From Microbacterium sp. LWO12-1.2 (lineage in GTDB: Bacteria; Actinomycetota; Actinomycetes; Actinomycetales; Microbacteriaceae), in contig NZ_JBEGII010000001.1 in the NCBI RefSeq assembly GCF_040675875.1, forward strand, positions 1,984,001-2,048,000: a DNA stretch of 64,000 nt, read 5' to 3'. This document shows positions 45,262 to 53,886 of this stretch, piece by piece (positions within the stretch are counted from its first letter, which is position 1; each line of letters opens with the position of its first letter). The notes under the pieces were generated by a model. That model was given only the letters and a program-made list of their open reading frames with translations. It was not told the DNA's origin and did not search any database. Made by a program: the position numbers and the translations under genes.

Positions 45262-47169
45262 ATGGCGCGCTTGCCACGATCCCTGACCCTGCGGCGCACT
45301 GCCGCTTTCACCGCCGGCGGCCTCGCTGCCGCTCTCGGCCTCACTCTCCTCGGGGGCGGCGTCGCCGTCGCCGCCGGAGGCCTCAATCCTCCCGCCGTCG
45401 CCCCCGCGACGGTGTTCGTGCCCTCGACCGTGCCCGACCGTGTGATCCTCACGCCGACGGCCACACCTCAGACGAGCCAGAGCGTCAGCTGGCGCACCTC
45501 GTCCGATGTCACGACGCCACAGGTGCAGATCGCACCGCTCACCGCCACGCCCGTCGACGTCGCAGCCGCACGGATCGTCACCGCCACCACGACCGGTTTC
45601 GAGTCCAACTTCGGATACCGGATCGCACATCACTCCGCGACCTTCGACCAGCTCGAGGCCGCGACCACGTACCTCTACCGTGTCGGCGACGGCACGACCT
45701 GGAGCGAGTGGCTCGAGTTCACGACGGCAGATGACGCCGTGGGCAACTTCAGCTTCCTCGTGCAGGGCGACGCGCAGAACGACAACAAGGCGTTCACGTC
45801 GCGCGCGCTGCGTGCCGCGTTCGAGGCCCGCCCGTACGCACGCGCCGTCGTGCATGCCGGCGACCTGATCGACACCGAGACCTCGGATGCCGAGTGGGGC
45901 GAATGGCATGAGGCCGCCGCCTTCTCGAACCAGTACCTCAACGTGATCGCCGCCACGGGGAACCACGAGTACTACCCCGGTCCCGAGCTGTCGAAGCACT
46001 GGGACGCGCAGTTCGAGTACCCGGCGAACGGTCCGGCGGGCGCAGACCTCGGCGAGACGGTGTACTCCGTCGACTACCAGGGCGTCCGCTTCATCACGCT
46101 CAACAGCACCCAGGCGTTCAACCCGGCCAGCCTGACGGCCCAGACGGAGTGGCTCGAGGCGCAGCTCGCCGAGAACCCGAACACCTGGACGGTCGTGGCC
46201 TTCCACCACCCGGTCTTCTCCGTGACCTCGGGGCGCGACAACGCGGTGCTGCGCGACGCGTGGATGCCGCTGTTCGAGAAGTACGGCGTCGACCTCGTGG
46301 TGCAGGGCCACGACCACGCGTACGGTCGCGGCAACCTGATCGCGAACGAGACCGGTCTCCCCGCCGGCGCCGACCCGAAGAAGAGCCACACCGGCCCCGT
46401 CTACCTGGTGTCCGTCGCGGGGCCGAAGATGTACGTGCCGGACCCCGCCGACGCCAACAACTGGACCGCGAACGACGCGAACCTCCGCGTGGTCGGCCGC
46501 GATGTGCAGCTGTTCCAGACGGTCGACGTCACCGACGACAAGTTCCACGTCGAAGCGCGAACGGTCGATGGCGCACTGTTCGACTCCTTCACGATCGCCA
46601 AGGCATCCGACGGCAGCAAGCTCGTGAGCGACGACAAGGCCTGGGCCACCGGCCCCGGATCCACACGATGGGGCTTCGACGACTCGGGCCCCGGCCCCGT
46701 GGACCCTGTGGACCCCGTCGATCCGGTCGACCCGGTGGACCCGGTGGACCCGGTCGACCCCGTGGATCCGACGGACGTTGCGATCACCCTCTCGACGGCG
46801 CAGGTCGCCCCCGGCGATGAGATCCAGCTGACCGCCACGGGTCTCGAGGCCGACGAGCGGGTGTCGATCGAGCTGCACTCGACACCCGTGCAGCTGGCCG
46901 TGACGTCGAGCGATGCCGATGGCGCCGTCGCGGCGACCGTGCGCATCCCCGCCGATACGGCACCGGGTGAGCACGAGATCGTCGTCACCGGACTCGGTTC
47001 CGACGCATCCGGCCGCATCGCGATCATCGTGACCCGCGTGACCGACGGCGGCTCGCTCGCCGCGACCGGCTGGGCAGGCGGCGGTATCGCCCTGTTCGGC
47101 ATCCTCATCACCGCGGCCGGCATCGCCGTGATCCTCCGCTCTCGCACCCGCTCCCGCTCCGCCGCGTGA
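45262..47169 (+). CDS. Cell-wall-anchored purple acid phosphatase-like metallophosphoesterase
   Basis: 635 aa secreted enzyme. The signal peptide (residues about 1-38) is followed by a fibronectin-like purple acid phosphatase N-domain (about 50-155) and a calcineurin-type metallophosphoesterase domain with LVQGDAQ (Asp170), VVHAGDLID (Asp201), ATGNHEY (233-236), FHHPVFS and QGHDHAYGRG. Then come eight VDP repeats as a stalk, a beta-rich domain, and the sorting signal SLAATGW plus a hydrophobic helix and RSRTRSRS. LAATG fits class E sortases (LAxTG). ATG 45262 is chosen; a frame to 45067 lacks a start-site signal. It should release phosphate outside the cell. Confidence 0.9.
   Translation: MARLPRSLTLRRTAAFTAGGLAAALGLTLLGGGVAVAAGGLNPPAVAPATVFVPSTVPDRVILTPTATPQTSQSVSWRTSSDVTTPQVQIAPLTATPVDVAAARIVTATTTGFESNFGYRIAHHSATFDQLEAATTYLYRVGDGTTWSEWLEFTTADDAVGNFSFLVQGDAQNDNKAFTSRALRAAFEARPYARAVVHAGDLIDTETSDAEWGEWHEAAAFSNQYLNVIAATGNHEYYPGPELSKHWDAQFEYPANGPAGADLGETVYSVDYQGVRFITLNSTQAFNPASLTAQTEWLEAQLAENPNTWTVVAFHHPVFSVTSGRDNAVLRDAWMPLFEKYGVDLVVQGHDHAYGRGNLIANETGLPAGADPKKSHTGPVYLVSVAGPKMYVPDPADANNWTANDANLRVVGRDVQLFQTVDVTDDKFHVEARTVDGALFDSFTIAKASDGSKLVSDDKAWATGPGSTRWGFDDSGPGPVDPVDPVDPVDPVDPVDPVDPVDPTDVAITLSTAQVAPGDEIQLTATGLEADERVSIELHSTPVQLAVTSSDADGAVAATVRIPADTAPGEHEIVVTGLGSDASGRIAIIVTRVTDGGSLAATGWAGGGIALFGILITAAGIAVILRSRTRSRSAA
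46699..46776 (+). repeat. 9-bp coding repeat encoding a VDP stalk
   Basis: Eight units of GTS-GAY-CCN (Val-Asp-Pro) followed by Thr-Asp, in frame. It forms an extended Pro-rich spacer that lifts the catalytic domain from the wall. Codons vary at wobble positions, so it is not an exact microsatellite. Confidence 0.85.
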
Positions 47170-47207
47170 CCGGCCCTCTCCTCGATTCTCGAAAGGCACT
47201 GATCTCG

Positions 47208-50200
47208 ATGACCATCCCCTTCACGCGGCGCCGCACTCCCTGGCGGTTCACCGCCTGCGCCATCGCGGGAGCCGTGCTCCTCTCGGGGGGTGTCCTCGCC
47301 GCCCCTGCACCCGCAGCGCAGGCAGCCGAGGCAGCATCCTCCCGGTGGGAGCCCTCGGCGATCCCCGACCGGATCGTCCTGACGCCCGCCGCTGACGCTG
47401 CGACCCAGCAGACGGTGACCTGGCGCACGTCCGCGACGACCGACCGCGGACTCGTCCAGTACCGCACCATGACGGCCGCCCCCTATCCCGGGGGCGTGAT
47501 GGAGGCCGAAGCCGCCCACACCGAGGTCACGACCGACATCGGCTATGCCCAGAACATGCACTCCGCGACCATCACGGGCCTCCAGCCCGGCGTCGAGTAC
47601 ATGTACCGGGTGGGCGACGGCACGAACTTCTCCGAATGGCAGGACTTCGCGACCGCGAGTGCGACCGACAAGACGACCTCGTTCATCTTCCTCGGCGACA
47701 TCCAGAACGGCATCCTCAGTGACGGCTCGCGCGTGCTGCGCAACGCCTTCCGGGATCGCCCCAATGCGGACGTCGTGGTGCAGATCGGCGACCTGGTCAA
47801 CGACGCGAACTCCGACGCGGAGTGGGGTGAGCTCTTCGACGCGTTCTCCTACTCGCTGGGTACGCAGAACCTGATCACGACGCCCGGCAATCACGAGTAC
47901 GACGGCGGGCTGTCGCGCACCTGGCGCGCACAGCTCCCCTACCCGGCCAACGGCCCCACCGGTGAGGGAGAGGTGTACGACGAGCTCGCCGGCACCGTCT
48001 ACTACACCGACCGTGAGGGCGTGCGGTTCGTCTCCCTCAACAGCAACATCTCCTCGGAGGAGGGCCTGCGGGTCCAGGCCGAATGGCTCGAGGGCGTGCT
48101 CGCCGAGAACACCAACGAGTGGACCGTGGTGCTGTTCCACCACCCCGTGTACTCGCTCGATGAGGGACGCAACAACCTCGGCATCCGCACCTACTGGGGT
48201 CCGATCCTCGAGAAGCACAACGTCGATCTCGTGCTGCAGGGCCACGACCATGCATACGGGCGTGGCAACACCTTCGCGGCGGAGCAGAACCTGCCAGCCG
48301 GTGCCGACCCTGAGAAGAGCGCGACCGGTCCCGTCTACGTGGGCTCGAGCGCGAGTGTGAAGCTGTACGAGTACGGTCCGCGCCTGTGGAGCGAGAACGG
48401 CGCGCACCTGCGCCGCCTCGACGGTGGCAAGCAGTTCTATCAGCTCGTCGACGTCACCGAGGGCACGCTCCGCTACGAGTCGCGTACGGCGGACGGCGAG
48501 TTCTTCGACGGCGTGACGATCACGAAGGACGAGAAGGGCAAGCTCGTCACCGACGGTGTCGAGCCGCAAGATATCCCGACCGGTCCCGTGCAGCCGTGCC
48601 TCGGCTGCGGCGGCAACCCCGACCCGGGTGAGGTCACCCCTGACGTCCCCACGGGCGAGGTCGACTACGAGGTCGTGAGCTCTCTGGCGTCGGTGGATCG
48701 TTCGAAGGCGAGCCTGCCGGCGGGTATGGCGTACTCGGAGTCGCGCGACGTGCTGTACCTGGGCGACCAGAACAGCCGGAAGATCTTCGAGATCGACCCC
48801 GACACCGACAAGGTGCTCGGCGAGATGACCCTGCCGGAGAACATCCGCGACATCGGCATCGACGACGAGAACAACCTCCTCTACGTCGGACAGCAGAACC
48901 GCAACTGGCTCGTCGTCTCGATCGCACCCGACACCTTCGGGCAGGTCGTACGCGGACCGTACCCGACGATCGAGTCCAACCGCTCGATCGACGTCGACCC
49001 CACCCTCGGACACGTGTACATCGCCGTCCCCTCCCGGGGCATCGAAGTACTCGACGCCGAAACCGGCGCCTCCCTCGGAGTCATCAACGGCACCGCAGAC
49101 GCCTACTACGTCGCCGCCGACCCCACCACCGGCACCGTCGTCAGCACCAAGTTCCACGACCTCACCGACGTCGTGAACCTGGAGGCCTTCGACGCCAACA
49201 ACGGGTTCAAGAAGCTGTGGGCCAAGGCGACACGTCCGAACCCTCGTCAGATCGACATCGACTCCACCAACGGTCTGCTCTACGTCGGCTACACCGGCAC
49301 GAGCGCAGGATCGGGCGGATTCTCGGTGCACGACCTGAAGACCGGAAAGGCGCTCGGCGACTTCGACGATCCGTCCTACGGCAAGGACGGCTACGGCATC
49401 GCGGTCGATGAGGAGCACCAGCGGGTGTTCGTGTCGAACCGCGACTTCCGCCTCAACCCTCCAGGGCAGGAGCTCACCTCGGCGGCCGTCACGGTCAGCG
49501 AGCGCGTGCTTCCGGAGACGCTGACGTATGAGTCGGCAGGACACCTGGCGTCGGTGGATCGTTCGAAGGCGAATCTGCCGGCGGGTATGGCGTACTCGGA
49601 GTCGCGTGACGTGCTGTACCTGGGCGACCAGAACAGCCGGAAGATCTTCGAGATCGACCCCGACACCGACAAGGTCCTCGGCGAGATGACCCTGCCGGAG
49701 AACATCCGCGACATCGGCATCGACGACGAGAACAACCTCCTCTACGTCGGACAGCAGAACCGCAACTGGCTCGTCGTCTCGATCGCACCCGACACCTTCG
49801 GGCAGGTCGTACGCGGACCGTACCCGACGATCGAGTCCAACCGCTCGATCGACGTCGACCCCACCCTCGGACACGTCTACATCGCCGTCCCCTCCCGGGG
49901 CATCGAAGTACTCGACGCCGAAACCGGCGCCTCCCTCGGAGTCATCAACGGCACCGCAGACGCCTACTACGTCGCCGCCGACCCCACCACCGGCACCGTC
50001 ATCAGCACCAAGTTCCACGACCTCACCGACGTGATCAACCTGGAAGCCTTCGACGCGACGGACGGGTTCACGAAGCTCTGGGAGCGCACGAGCAGGGCCA
50101 GCCCTCGTCAGGTCGACATCGACTCGACGAATGGCTTGCTCTACGTCGGCTATACGGGCACCACGCCCACGAGCGGCGGTTTCTCGGTGCACGACCTGGC

Positions 50201-51323
50201 CACAGGCGCGCTGCTCGGTGACTTCGCCGGTCCGAAGTACGGCAAGGACGGCTACGGCATCGCGGTCGATGAGGAGCACCAGCGGGTGTTCGTGTCGAAC
50301 CGCGACTTCCGCCTCAACCCTCCAGGAGAGGAGCTCACCTCGGCGGCCGTCACCGTCAGCGTGCGTAAGACGACCGATCCGACCGACCCGACCGATCCCA
50401 CGGACCCTACGGATCCGACGGACCCGACGGACCCGACCGATCCGACGGACCCGACGGACCCGGAGACCCCGGTGTTCACGGCGCGCTCGCTCACGGTGAT
50501 CCCTTCGGCGACGGATGTCCCCGAATCGGACGACCGACCGGTCGGCTCGGTGGTGGACAGCCGCACCGGGAACCTCTTCGTCGGCAACGAGATGCGCCCC
50601 GCGCGCGTCTGGGAGATCGATCCGGCGACGGACACGCTCCTGCGCACGCTCGACGTGCCCGCGCCGACCGCAGCGGATGAGGGCGTACGCGATGTGGCGC
50701 TGGACGAGACGAAGGGCGAGCTGTACGTCGCCTACTCGAACCAGTGGCTCGTGATGGATGCCGCCAGCGGTGCCCTGAAGCGCGGTCCGTACGCGTTCAC
50801 CGCGAACGTGCGCGGCATCGACATCGACCCCGAGGCGGGTCTGGTGTTCGGAGCCACGCGTGGCACGGGCGTCGAGATCATGGATGCGGAGACGGGAGCA
50901 CCGGTCACGGTGACCCCGGCCGGTGCATCCGCCTGGCGCTCGCACGGCATCGCGTGGGACGGCGTGAACGACCGGCTCTACGTGGGCACGGCCGATGCCG
51001 ACGGCTCGACCGACGGCGTGCGGGTCTTCGCCGGAGGCACGTGGGAGCTCGTCGGAACCATCCCGATGGCGAACGCCGACCTGCGCTCGCTCGCGGTCGA
51101 CACCACCACTGGCAGGTTGATCGCGGGTCACCAGTCGACGACGTTCGACGCGAGCGGGGTGTCGGTGTACGCGACCGACGACCTCTCGCTGATCTCGCGA
51201 CTGAGCGCTCATGCGTACGGCAACAAGGTCTACGGCGTCTCGGTGAACCCCACCGACGGCGAGATCTACGTGTCGGCGCGTGACCGCTACCCGTCGGGTC
51301 TGGTGGCGATCAGCTCACGCTGA
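47208..51323 (+). CDS. Secreted phosphoesterase with duplicated YncE-like propeller modules
   Basis: 1371 aa. Signal peptide (1-41); purple acid phosphatase-like N-domain (about 48-150); metallophosphoesterase with FLGDIQ (Asp164), IGDLVND (Asp195), GNHEYDGG (227-230), FHHPVYS and QGHDHAYGRG. Next are two nearly identical propeller-like modules with period 287 residues (copies begin at about 493 and 780, LASVDRSKA...), a stalk of ten TDP units (1056-1085), and a third diverged module (about 1090-1371) with VGSVVDSRTGNLFVGNE and similar blades. The end (YPSGLVAISSR) has no wall-sorting signal. It lies 38 bp after the first phosphoesterase, its N-terminal half being a paralogue. Possible role: extracellular phosphatase with substrate- or surface-binding propellers. 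Confidence 0.88.
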   Translation: MTIPFTRRRTPWRFTACAIAGAVLLSGGVLAAPAPAAQAAEAASSRWEPSAIPDRIVLTPAADAATQQTVTWRTSATTDRGLVQYRTMTAAPYPGGVMEAEAAHTEVTTDIGYAQNMHSATITGLQPGVEYMYRVGDGTNFSEWQDFATASATDKTTSFIFLGDIQNGILSDGSRVLRNAFRDRPNADVVVQIGDLVNDANSDAEWGELFDAFSYSLGTQNLITTPGNHEYDGGLSRTWRAQLPYPANGPTGEGEVYDELAGTVYYTDREGVRFVSLNSNISSEEGLRVQAEWLEGVLAENTNEWTVVLFHHPVYSLDEGRNNLGIRTYWGPILEKHNVDLVLQGHDHAYGRGNTFAAEQNLPAGADPEKSATGPVYVGSSASVKLYEYGPRLWSENGAHLRRLDGGKQFYQLVDVTEGTLRYESRTADGEFFDGVTITKDEKGKLVTDGVEPQDIPTGPVQPCLGCGGNPDPGEVTPDVPTGEVDYEVVSSLASVDRSKASLPAGMAYSESRDVLYLGDQNSRKIFEIDPDTDKVLGEMTLPENIRDIGIDDENNLLYVGQQNRNWLVVSIAPDTFGQVVRGPYPTIESNRSIDVDPTLGHVYIAVPSRGIEVLDAETGASLGVINGTADAYYVAADPTTGTVVSTKFHDLTDVVNLEAFDANNGFKKLWAKATRPNPRQIDIDSTNGLLYVGYTGTSAGSGGFSVHDLKTGKALGDFDDPSYGKDGYGIAVDEEHQRVFVSNRDFRLNPPGQELTSAAVTVSERVLPETLTYESAGHLASVDRSKANLPAGMAYSESRDVLYLGDQNSRKIFEIDPDTDKVLGEMTLPENIRDIGIDDENNLLYVGQQNRNWLVVSIAPDTFGQVVRGPYPTIESNRSIDVDPTLGHVYIAVPSRGIEVLDAETGASLGVINGTADAYYVAADPTTGTVISTKFHDLTDVINLEAFDATDGFTKLWERTSRASPRQVDIDSTNGLLYVGYTGTTPTSGGFSVHDLATGALLGDFAGPKYGKDGYGIAVDEEHQRVFVSNRDFRLNPPGEELTSAAVTVSVRKTTDPTDPTDPTDPTDPTDPTDPTDPTDPTDPETPVFTARSLTVIPSATDVPESDDRPVGSVVDSRTGNLFVGNEMRPARVWEIDPATDTLLRTLDVPAPTAADEGVRDVALDETKGELYVAYSNQWLVMDAASGALKRGPYAFTANVRGIDIDPEAGLVFGATRGTGVEIMDAETGAPVTVTPAGASAWRSHGIAWDGVNDRLYVGTADADGSTDGVRVFAGGTWELVGTIPMANADLRSLAVDTTTGRLIAGHQSTTFDASGVSVYATDDLSLISRLSAHAYGNKVYGVSVNPTDGEIYVSARDRYPSGLVAISSR
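48684..50362 (+). repeat. 861-bp tandem intragenic duplication
   Basis: The block from 48684 recurs from 49545 with a constant 861-bp offset and no indel. The first ~490 bp and the last ~100 bp of each copy are almost identical even at third codon positions, while the stretch between (about 49190-49380 against 50051-50241) differs at many sites. This points to recent duplication or gene conversion with one diverged patch. Confidence 0.92.
50373..50462 (+). repeat. 9-bp coding repeat encoding a TDP stalk
   Basis: Ten units of Thr-Asp-Pro (ACS-GAY-CCN) in frame, linking the second propeller copy to the C-terminal module. The same design as the VDP stalk of the neighbouring gene, with Thr in place of Val. 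Confidence 0.88.
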
Positions 51324-51336
51324 TCCTGTTCAGACA

Positions 51337-51371
51337 CAGAGGGGGTGCGTCCATCGGGCGCACCCCCTCTG
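51337..51371 (+). terminator. Strong intrinsic-type hairpin after the large phosphoesterase
   Basis: CAGAGGGGGTGCG (51337-51349) pairs perfectly with CGCACCCCCTCTG (51359-51371) around a 9-nt loop, 14 bp after the stop. No T-run follows. Confidence 0.8.
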
Positions 51372-51415
51372 CGTGCGCAGGGGCCTGTCCGACCGGCCGG
51401 TCGTAGGCTGGGATC

Positions 51416-52174
51416 ATGCCTGCACCACTCCTGCTGCCCCGCATCGCCTGGGGCTCTCCCTCGGCCTCTCGCCGTGCCCTTCTCGTGCACGGTCTCGGTT
51501 CTTCCGGTGCCCTGATGTGGCGTCTCGGCGATGCGCTGGCTGAGGCCGGATGGCACGCGACGGCCGTCGACCTGCGCGGACACGGTGACGCGCCCCGGTC
51601 GCTCGACTACTCGGTCGCGGCGTACGGGGCCGACCTGGCCGCGACCCGCCCGTCAGACGGCGGCAGCTGGGACGCGGTCATCGGACATTCGCTCGGCGGC
51701 GCGGCGAGCACGGTCGCCGCGGCATCCGATTCCGCCTGGACGCGCCGCCTCGTGCTCATCGATCCGGCCATCCACGTCGACGGGCGTGACGCCGGGATCG
51801 TGCGCCGGAGCCAAGAACGGGCGTTCGCCGACACTCGACTCGAAGTGGTGCAGGAGGAGCATCCGCACTGGCACCCGCAGGACCAGGAGCTGAAGGTGGA
51901 TGCCGTGCTCCGCGCGAGCGCGTGGGCGGTGGAGCAGACCAGCGCCCAGAACCGGCCGTGGGATGTGCGCGCGGCCGCCGCGGCGCTGTCGGTTCCCACG
52001 CACGTGCTCGGCGCCGACCCCGCCGTCTACAGCATCTTCACCGGCGATCTCGCAGCAGAGGTGCTGTCGTCGAATCCGCTGATCACGATGTCGATCGTCG
52101 CAGGTGCAGGGCACTCCCTGCACCGCGACAAGCCGGAGGAATCCGTGCGACAGCTTCTGGAGGCCCTGAAGTGA
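51416..52174 (+). CDS. Alpha/beta hydrolase
   Basis: 252 aa. LLVHGLGSSGALMWRLGDAL is the oxyanion HG segment, AVDLRGHGDAPRS follows, and AVIGHSLGGAASTVAA carries the nucleophile Ser in GHSLG. The likely acid and His are in LGADPAVYSIFTG and VAGAGHSLHRDKPEE. ATG 51416 has TAGGCT (51404-51409) with a 6-nt spacer and no ribosome site, suggesting a leaderless message. It is 4-bp coupled to an acyl-CoA-dehydrogenase-fold gene. Substrate unknown. Confidence 0.88.
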   Translation: MPAPLLLPRIAWGSPSASRRALLVHGLGSSGALMWRLGDALAEAGWHATAVDLRGHGDAPRSLDYSVAAYGADLAATRPSDGGSWDAVIGHSLGGAASTVAAASDSAWTRRLVLIDPAIHVDGRDAGIVRRSQERAFADTRLEVVQEEHPHWHPQDQELKVDAVLRASAWAVEQTSAQNRPWDVRAAAAALSVPTHVLGADPAVYSIFTGDLAAEVLSSNPLITMSIVAGAGHSLHRDKPEESVRQLLEALK

Positions 52175-53331
52175 GCGCTTTCGACCCCACCGTCTTCCTT
52201 CCCGACGAGCTGCTGGAGCGGATCCGCGAGCGTGCTCCCCTGCATGACCGCGAGAACACGTTCCCGCAGCAGGACCTCGACGAGCTGCGCGAGGCGGGGT
52301 ACCTGTCGATCCTCGTGCCGACCGCGCGCGGCGGTGCCGGTCTGGGTCTCGCAGAGGCCGCCCTGCTGCAGCAGAGACTCGCGACGGCCGCCCCGGCCAC
52401 GGCGTTGGCCATCAACATGCACCTGGTGTGGACGGGCGTCGCGAAGGTGTTCTCCGACCGCGGCGTGCCAGGGCTGGAGTTCGTGCAGGACGGTGCGGTC
52501 GCCGGCGAGGTCTTCGCGTTCGGGATCAGCGAGGGCGGCAACGACCTCGTGCTGTTCGGCAGCGACACGGATGCCTCGCCTCTCCCCGACGGCGGCTACT
52601 CCTTCACCGGTACCAAGATCTTCACCTCGCTGGCCCCGGTGTGGACGCGGCTCGGACTGCACGGGCTCGACACCACCAGTGCGGATGCGCCGAAGCTGGT
52701 CTTCGCCTTCATCGAGCGCACCGACGCGGTCACGACCTCCGAGGATTGGGACACGCTCGGCATGCGGGGCACGCAGAGCCGCACCACCCGTCTGAACGGC
52801 GCGACAGCGGATGCCGCGCACGTCGTCCGCCGCATCGACCCCGGTCCGAACCCCGACCCGATCGTGTTCGGGATCTTCAGCGTGTTCGAGATCCTGCTCG
52901 CCTCCGTCTACACCGGCATCGCGCGACGCGCGCTGGACCTGGCCGTGCAGACCGCGCACACCCGCCGCTCGAAGAAGACGGGTGCGGCCTACAGCCAGGA
53001 TCCCGACATCCGCTGGCGCATCGCCGACATGGCCCTCGCCTACGACGCACTGCCTCCGCAGATCGCCGCACTCGCGCGCGACGTCGACGAGCGCGTCGAC
53101 AACGGCGCGCGGTGGTTCAGCCTGCTCTCCGGGGTGAAGCACCGGGCGATCACGATGTCCAAGCACGTGGTCGATCAGGCGATGCTGGTCGCCGGCGGCG
53201 GCTCGTACTTCTCGTCGAACGAGCTCTCGCGCCTGTACCGCGATGTGCTGGCGGGGGCGTTCCACCCGTCAGACCCGGAGTCCGCGCACGCGACGGCGGC
53301 GAGCGCATGGCTGGGGCCGACCGAATCCTGA
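52171..53331 (+). CDS. Acyl-CoA dehydrogenase-fold flavoprotein
   Basis: 386 aa with the N-terminal helical, middle beta and C-terminal helical domains of the acyl-CoA dehydrogenase family. FAFGISEGGNDLVLFGSDT and YSFTGTKIFTSLAPVWTRLG are middle-domain flavin segments. The C-terminus (LSRLYRDVLAGAFHPSDPESAHATA) resembles the group that includes class D flavin monooxygenases as much as true dehydrogenases, and I cannot place the catalytic Glu. GTG 52171 overlaps the hydrolase stop by 4 bp; the frame to 51922 is rejected. Confidence 0.85.
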   Translation: MSAFDPTVFLPDELLERIRERAPLHDRENTFPQQDLDELREAGYLSILVPTARGGAGLGLAEAALLQQRLATAAPATALAINMHLVWTGVAKVFSDRGVPGLEFVQDGAVAGEVFAFGISEGGNDLVLFGSDTDASPLPDGGYSFTGTKIFTSLAPVWTRLGLHGLDTTSADAPKLVFAFIERTDAVTTSEDWDTLGMRGTQSRTTRLNGATADAAHVVRRIDPGPNPDPIVFGIFSVFEILLASVYTGIARRALDLAVQTAHTRRSKKTGAAYSQDPDIRWRIADMALAYDALPPQIAALARDVDERVDNGARWFSLLSGVKHRAITMSKHVVDQAMLVAGGGSYFSSNELSRLYRDVLAGAFHPSDPESAHATAASAWLGPTES

Positions 53332-53418
53332 CCCACTTCCTGCTGATTTGCACAGACACGGGCAAGTCAAAGCGCGAAATCGGTTGCTGATCGTCGTTGC
53401 GAGTGCGAAGATCGCAGC

Positions 53419-53886
53419 ATGAGCCCCACGCGAAAGCACCCCACGCTGGATCAGGTCTCGAAGACGATCATCGAACTCCTCCAGGAGGACGGACGCCGCT
53501 CCTACTCCGACATCGGACGGGTCGTCGGCCTGAGCGAGGCGGCGGTGCGCCAGCGCGTGCAGCGGCTCACGGAGTCCGGCATCATGCAGATCGTCGCCGT
53601 GACCGATCCCATGCAGCTCGGCTTCCACCGCCAGGCCATGATCGGCATCCGCGTCTCCGGCGACGCACGCCGGGTCGCCGAGGCCGTCGCCGCGATCGAG
53701 GCGATCGACTACGTGGTCATCACGGTCGGCTCGTTCGACGTGCTCGCCGAGGTCGTCTGCGAGGACGACGAAGATCTCCTCGCGATGATCAACGATGTCA
53801 TCCGCCCCATCGACGGGGTCCTCTCGACCGAAACCTTCATCTACGCCAAGCTGCAGAAGCAGCTCTACAACTGGGGGACCAGATGA
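53419..53886 (+). CDS. Lrp/AsnC family transcriptional regulator
   Basis: 155 aa. N-terminal winged HTH (RRSYSDIGRVVGLSEAAVRQRVQRLTESGIM, about 28-58) and a C-terminal RAM (ligand-binding) ferredoxin-like domain (AMIGIRVSGDARRVAEAVAAIEAIDYVVITVGSFDVLAEVVCED). It overlaps the aminotransferase by 4 bp, so it probably controls that gene and itself in response to an amino acid or amine. Confidence 0.92.
   Translation: MSPTRKHPTLDQVSKTIIELLQEDGRRSYSDIGRVVGLSEAAVRQRVQRLTESGIMQIVAVTDPMQLGFHRQAMIGIRVSGDARRVAEAVAAIEAIDYVVITVGSFDVLAEVVCEDDEDLLAMINDVIRPIDGVLSTETFIYAKLQKQLYNWGTR

Noticed and set aside
50373..50462. Short regular repeats read as a CRISPR or VNTR locus
   Set aside because: The 9-bp units are in frame, vary only at wobble positions and encode a Thr-Asp-Pro stalk inside a gene. 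There are no spacers.
46401..51212. Very long open frame (about 1600 codons) on the minus strand opposite the phosphoesterase genes
   Set aside because: It is antisense to two clearly coding genes with signal peptides and intact catalytic motifs. Its composition (His/Arg/Val/Asp/Gly rich) is what high-GC antisense frames give, and no domain is recognisable.
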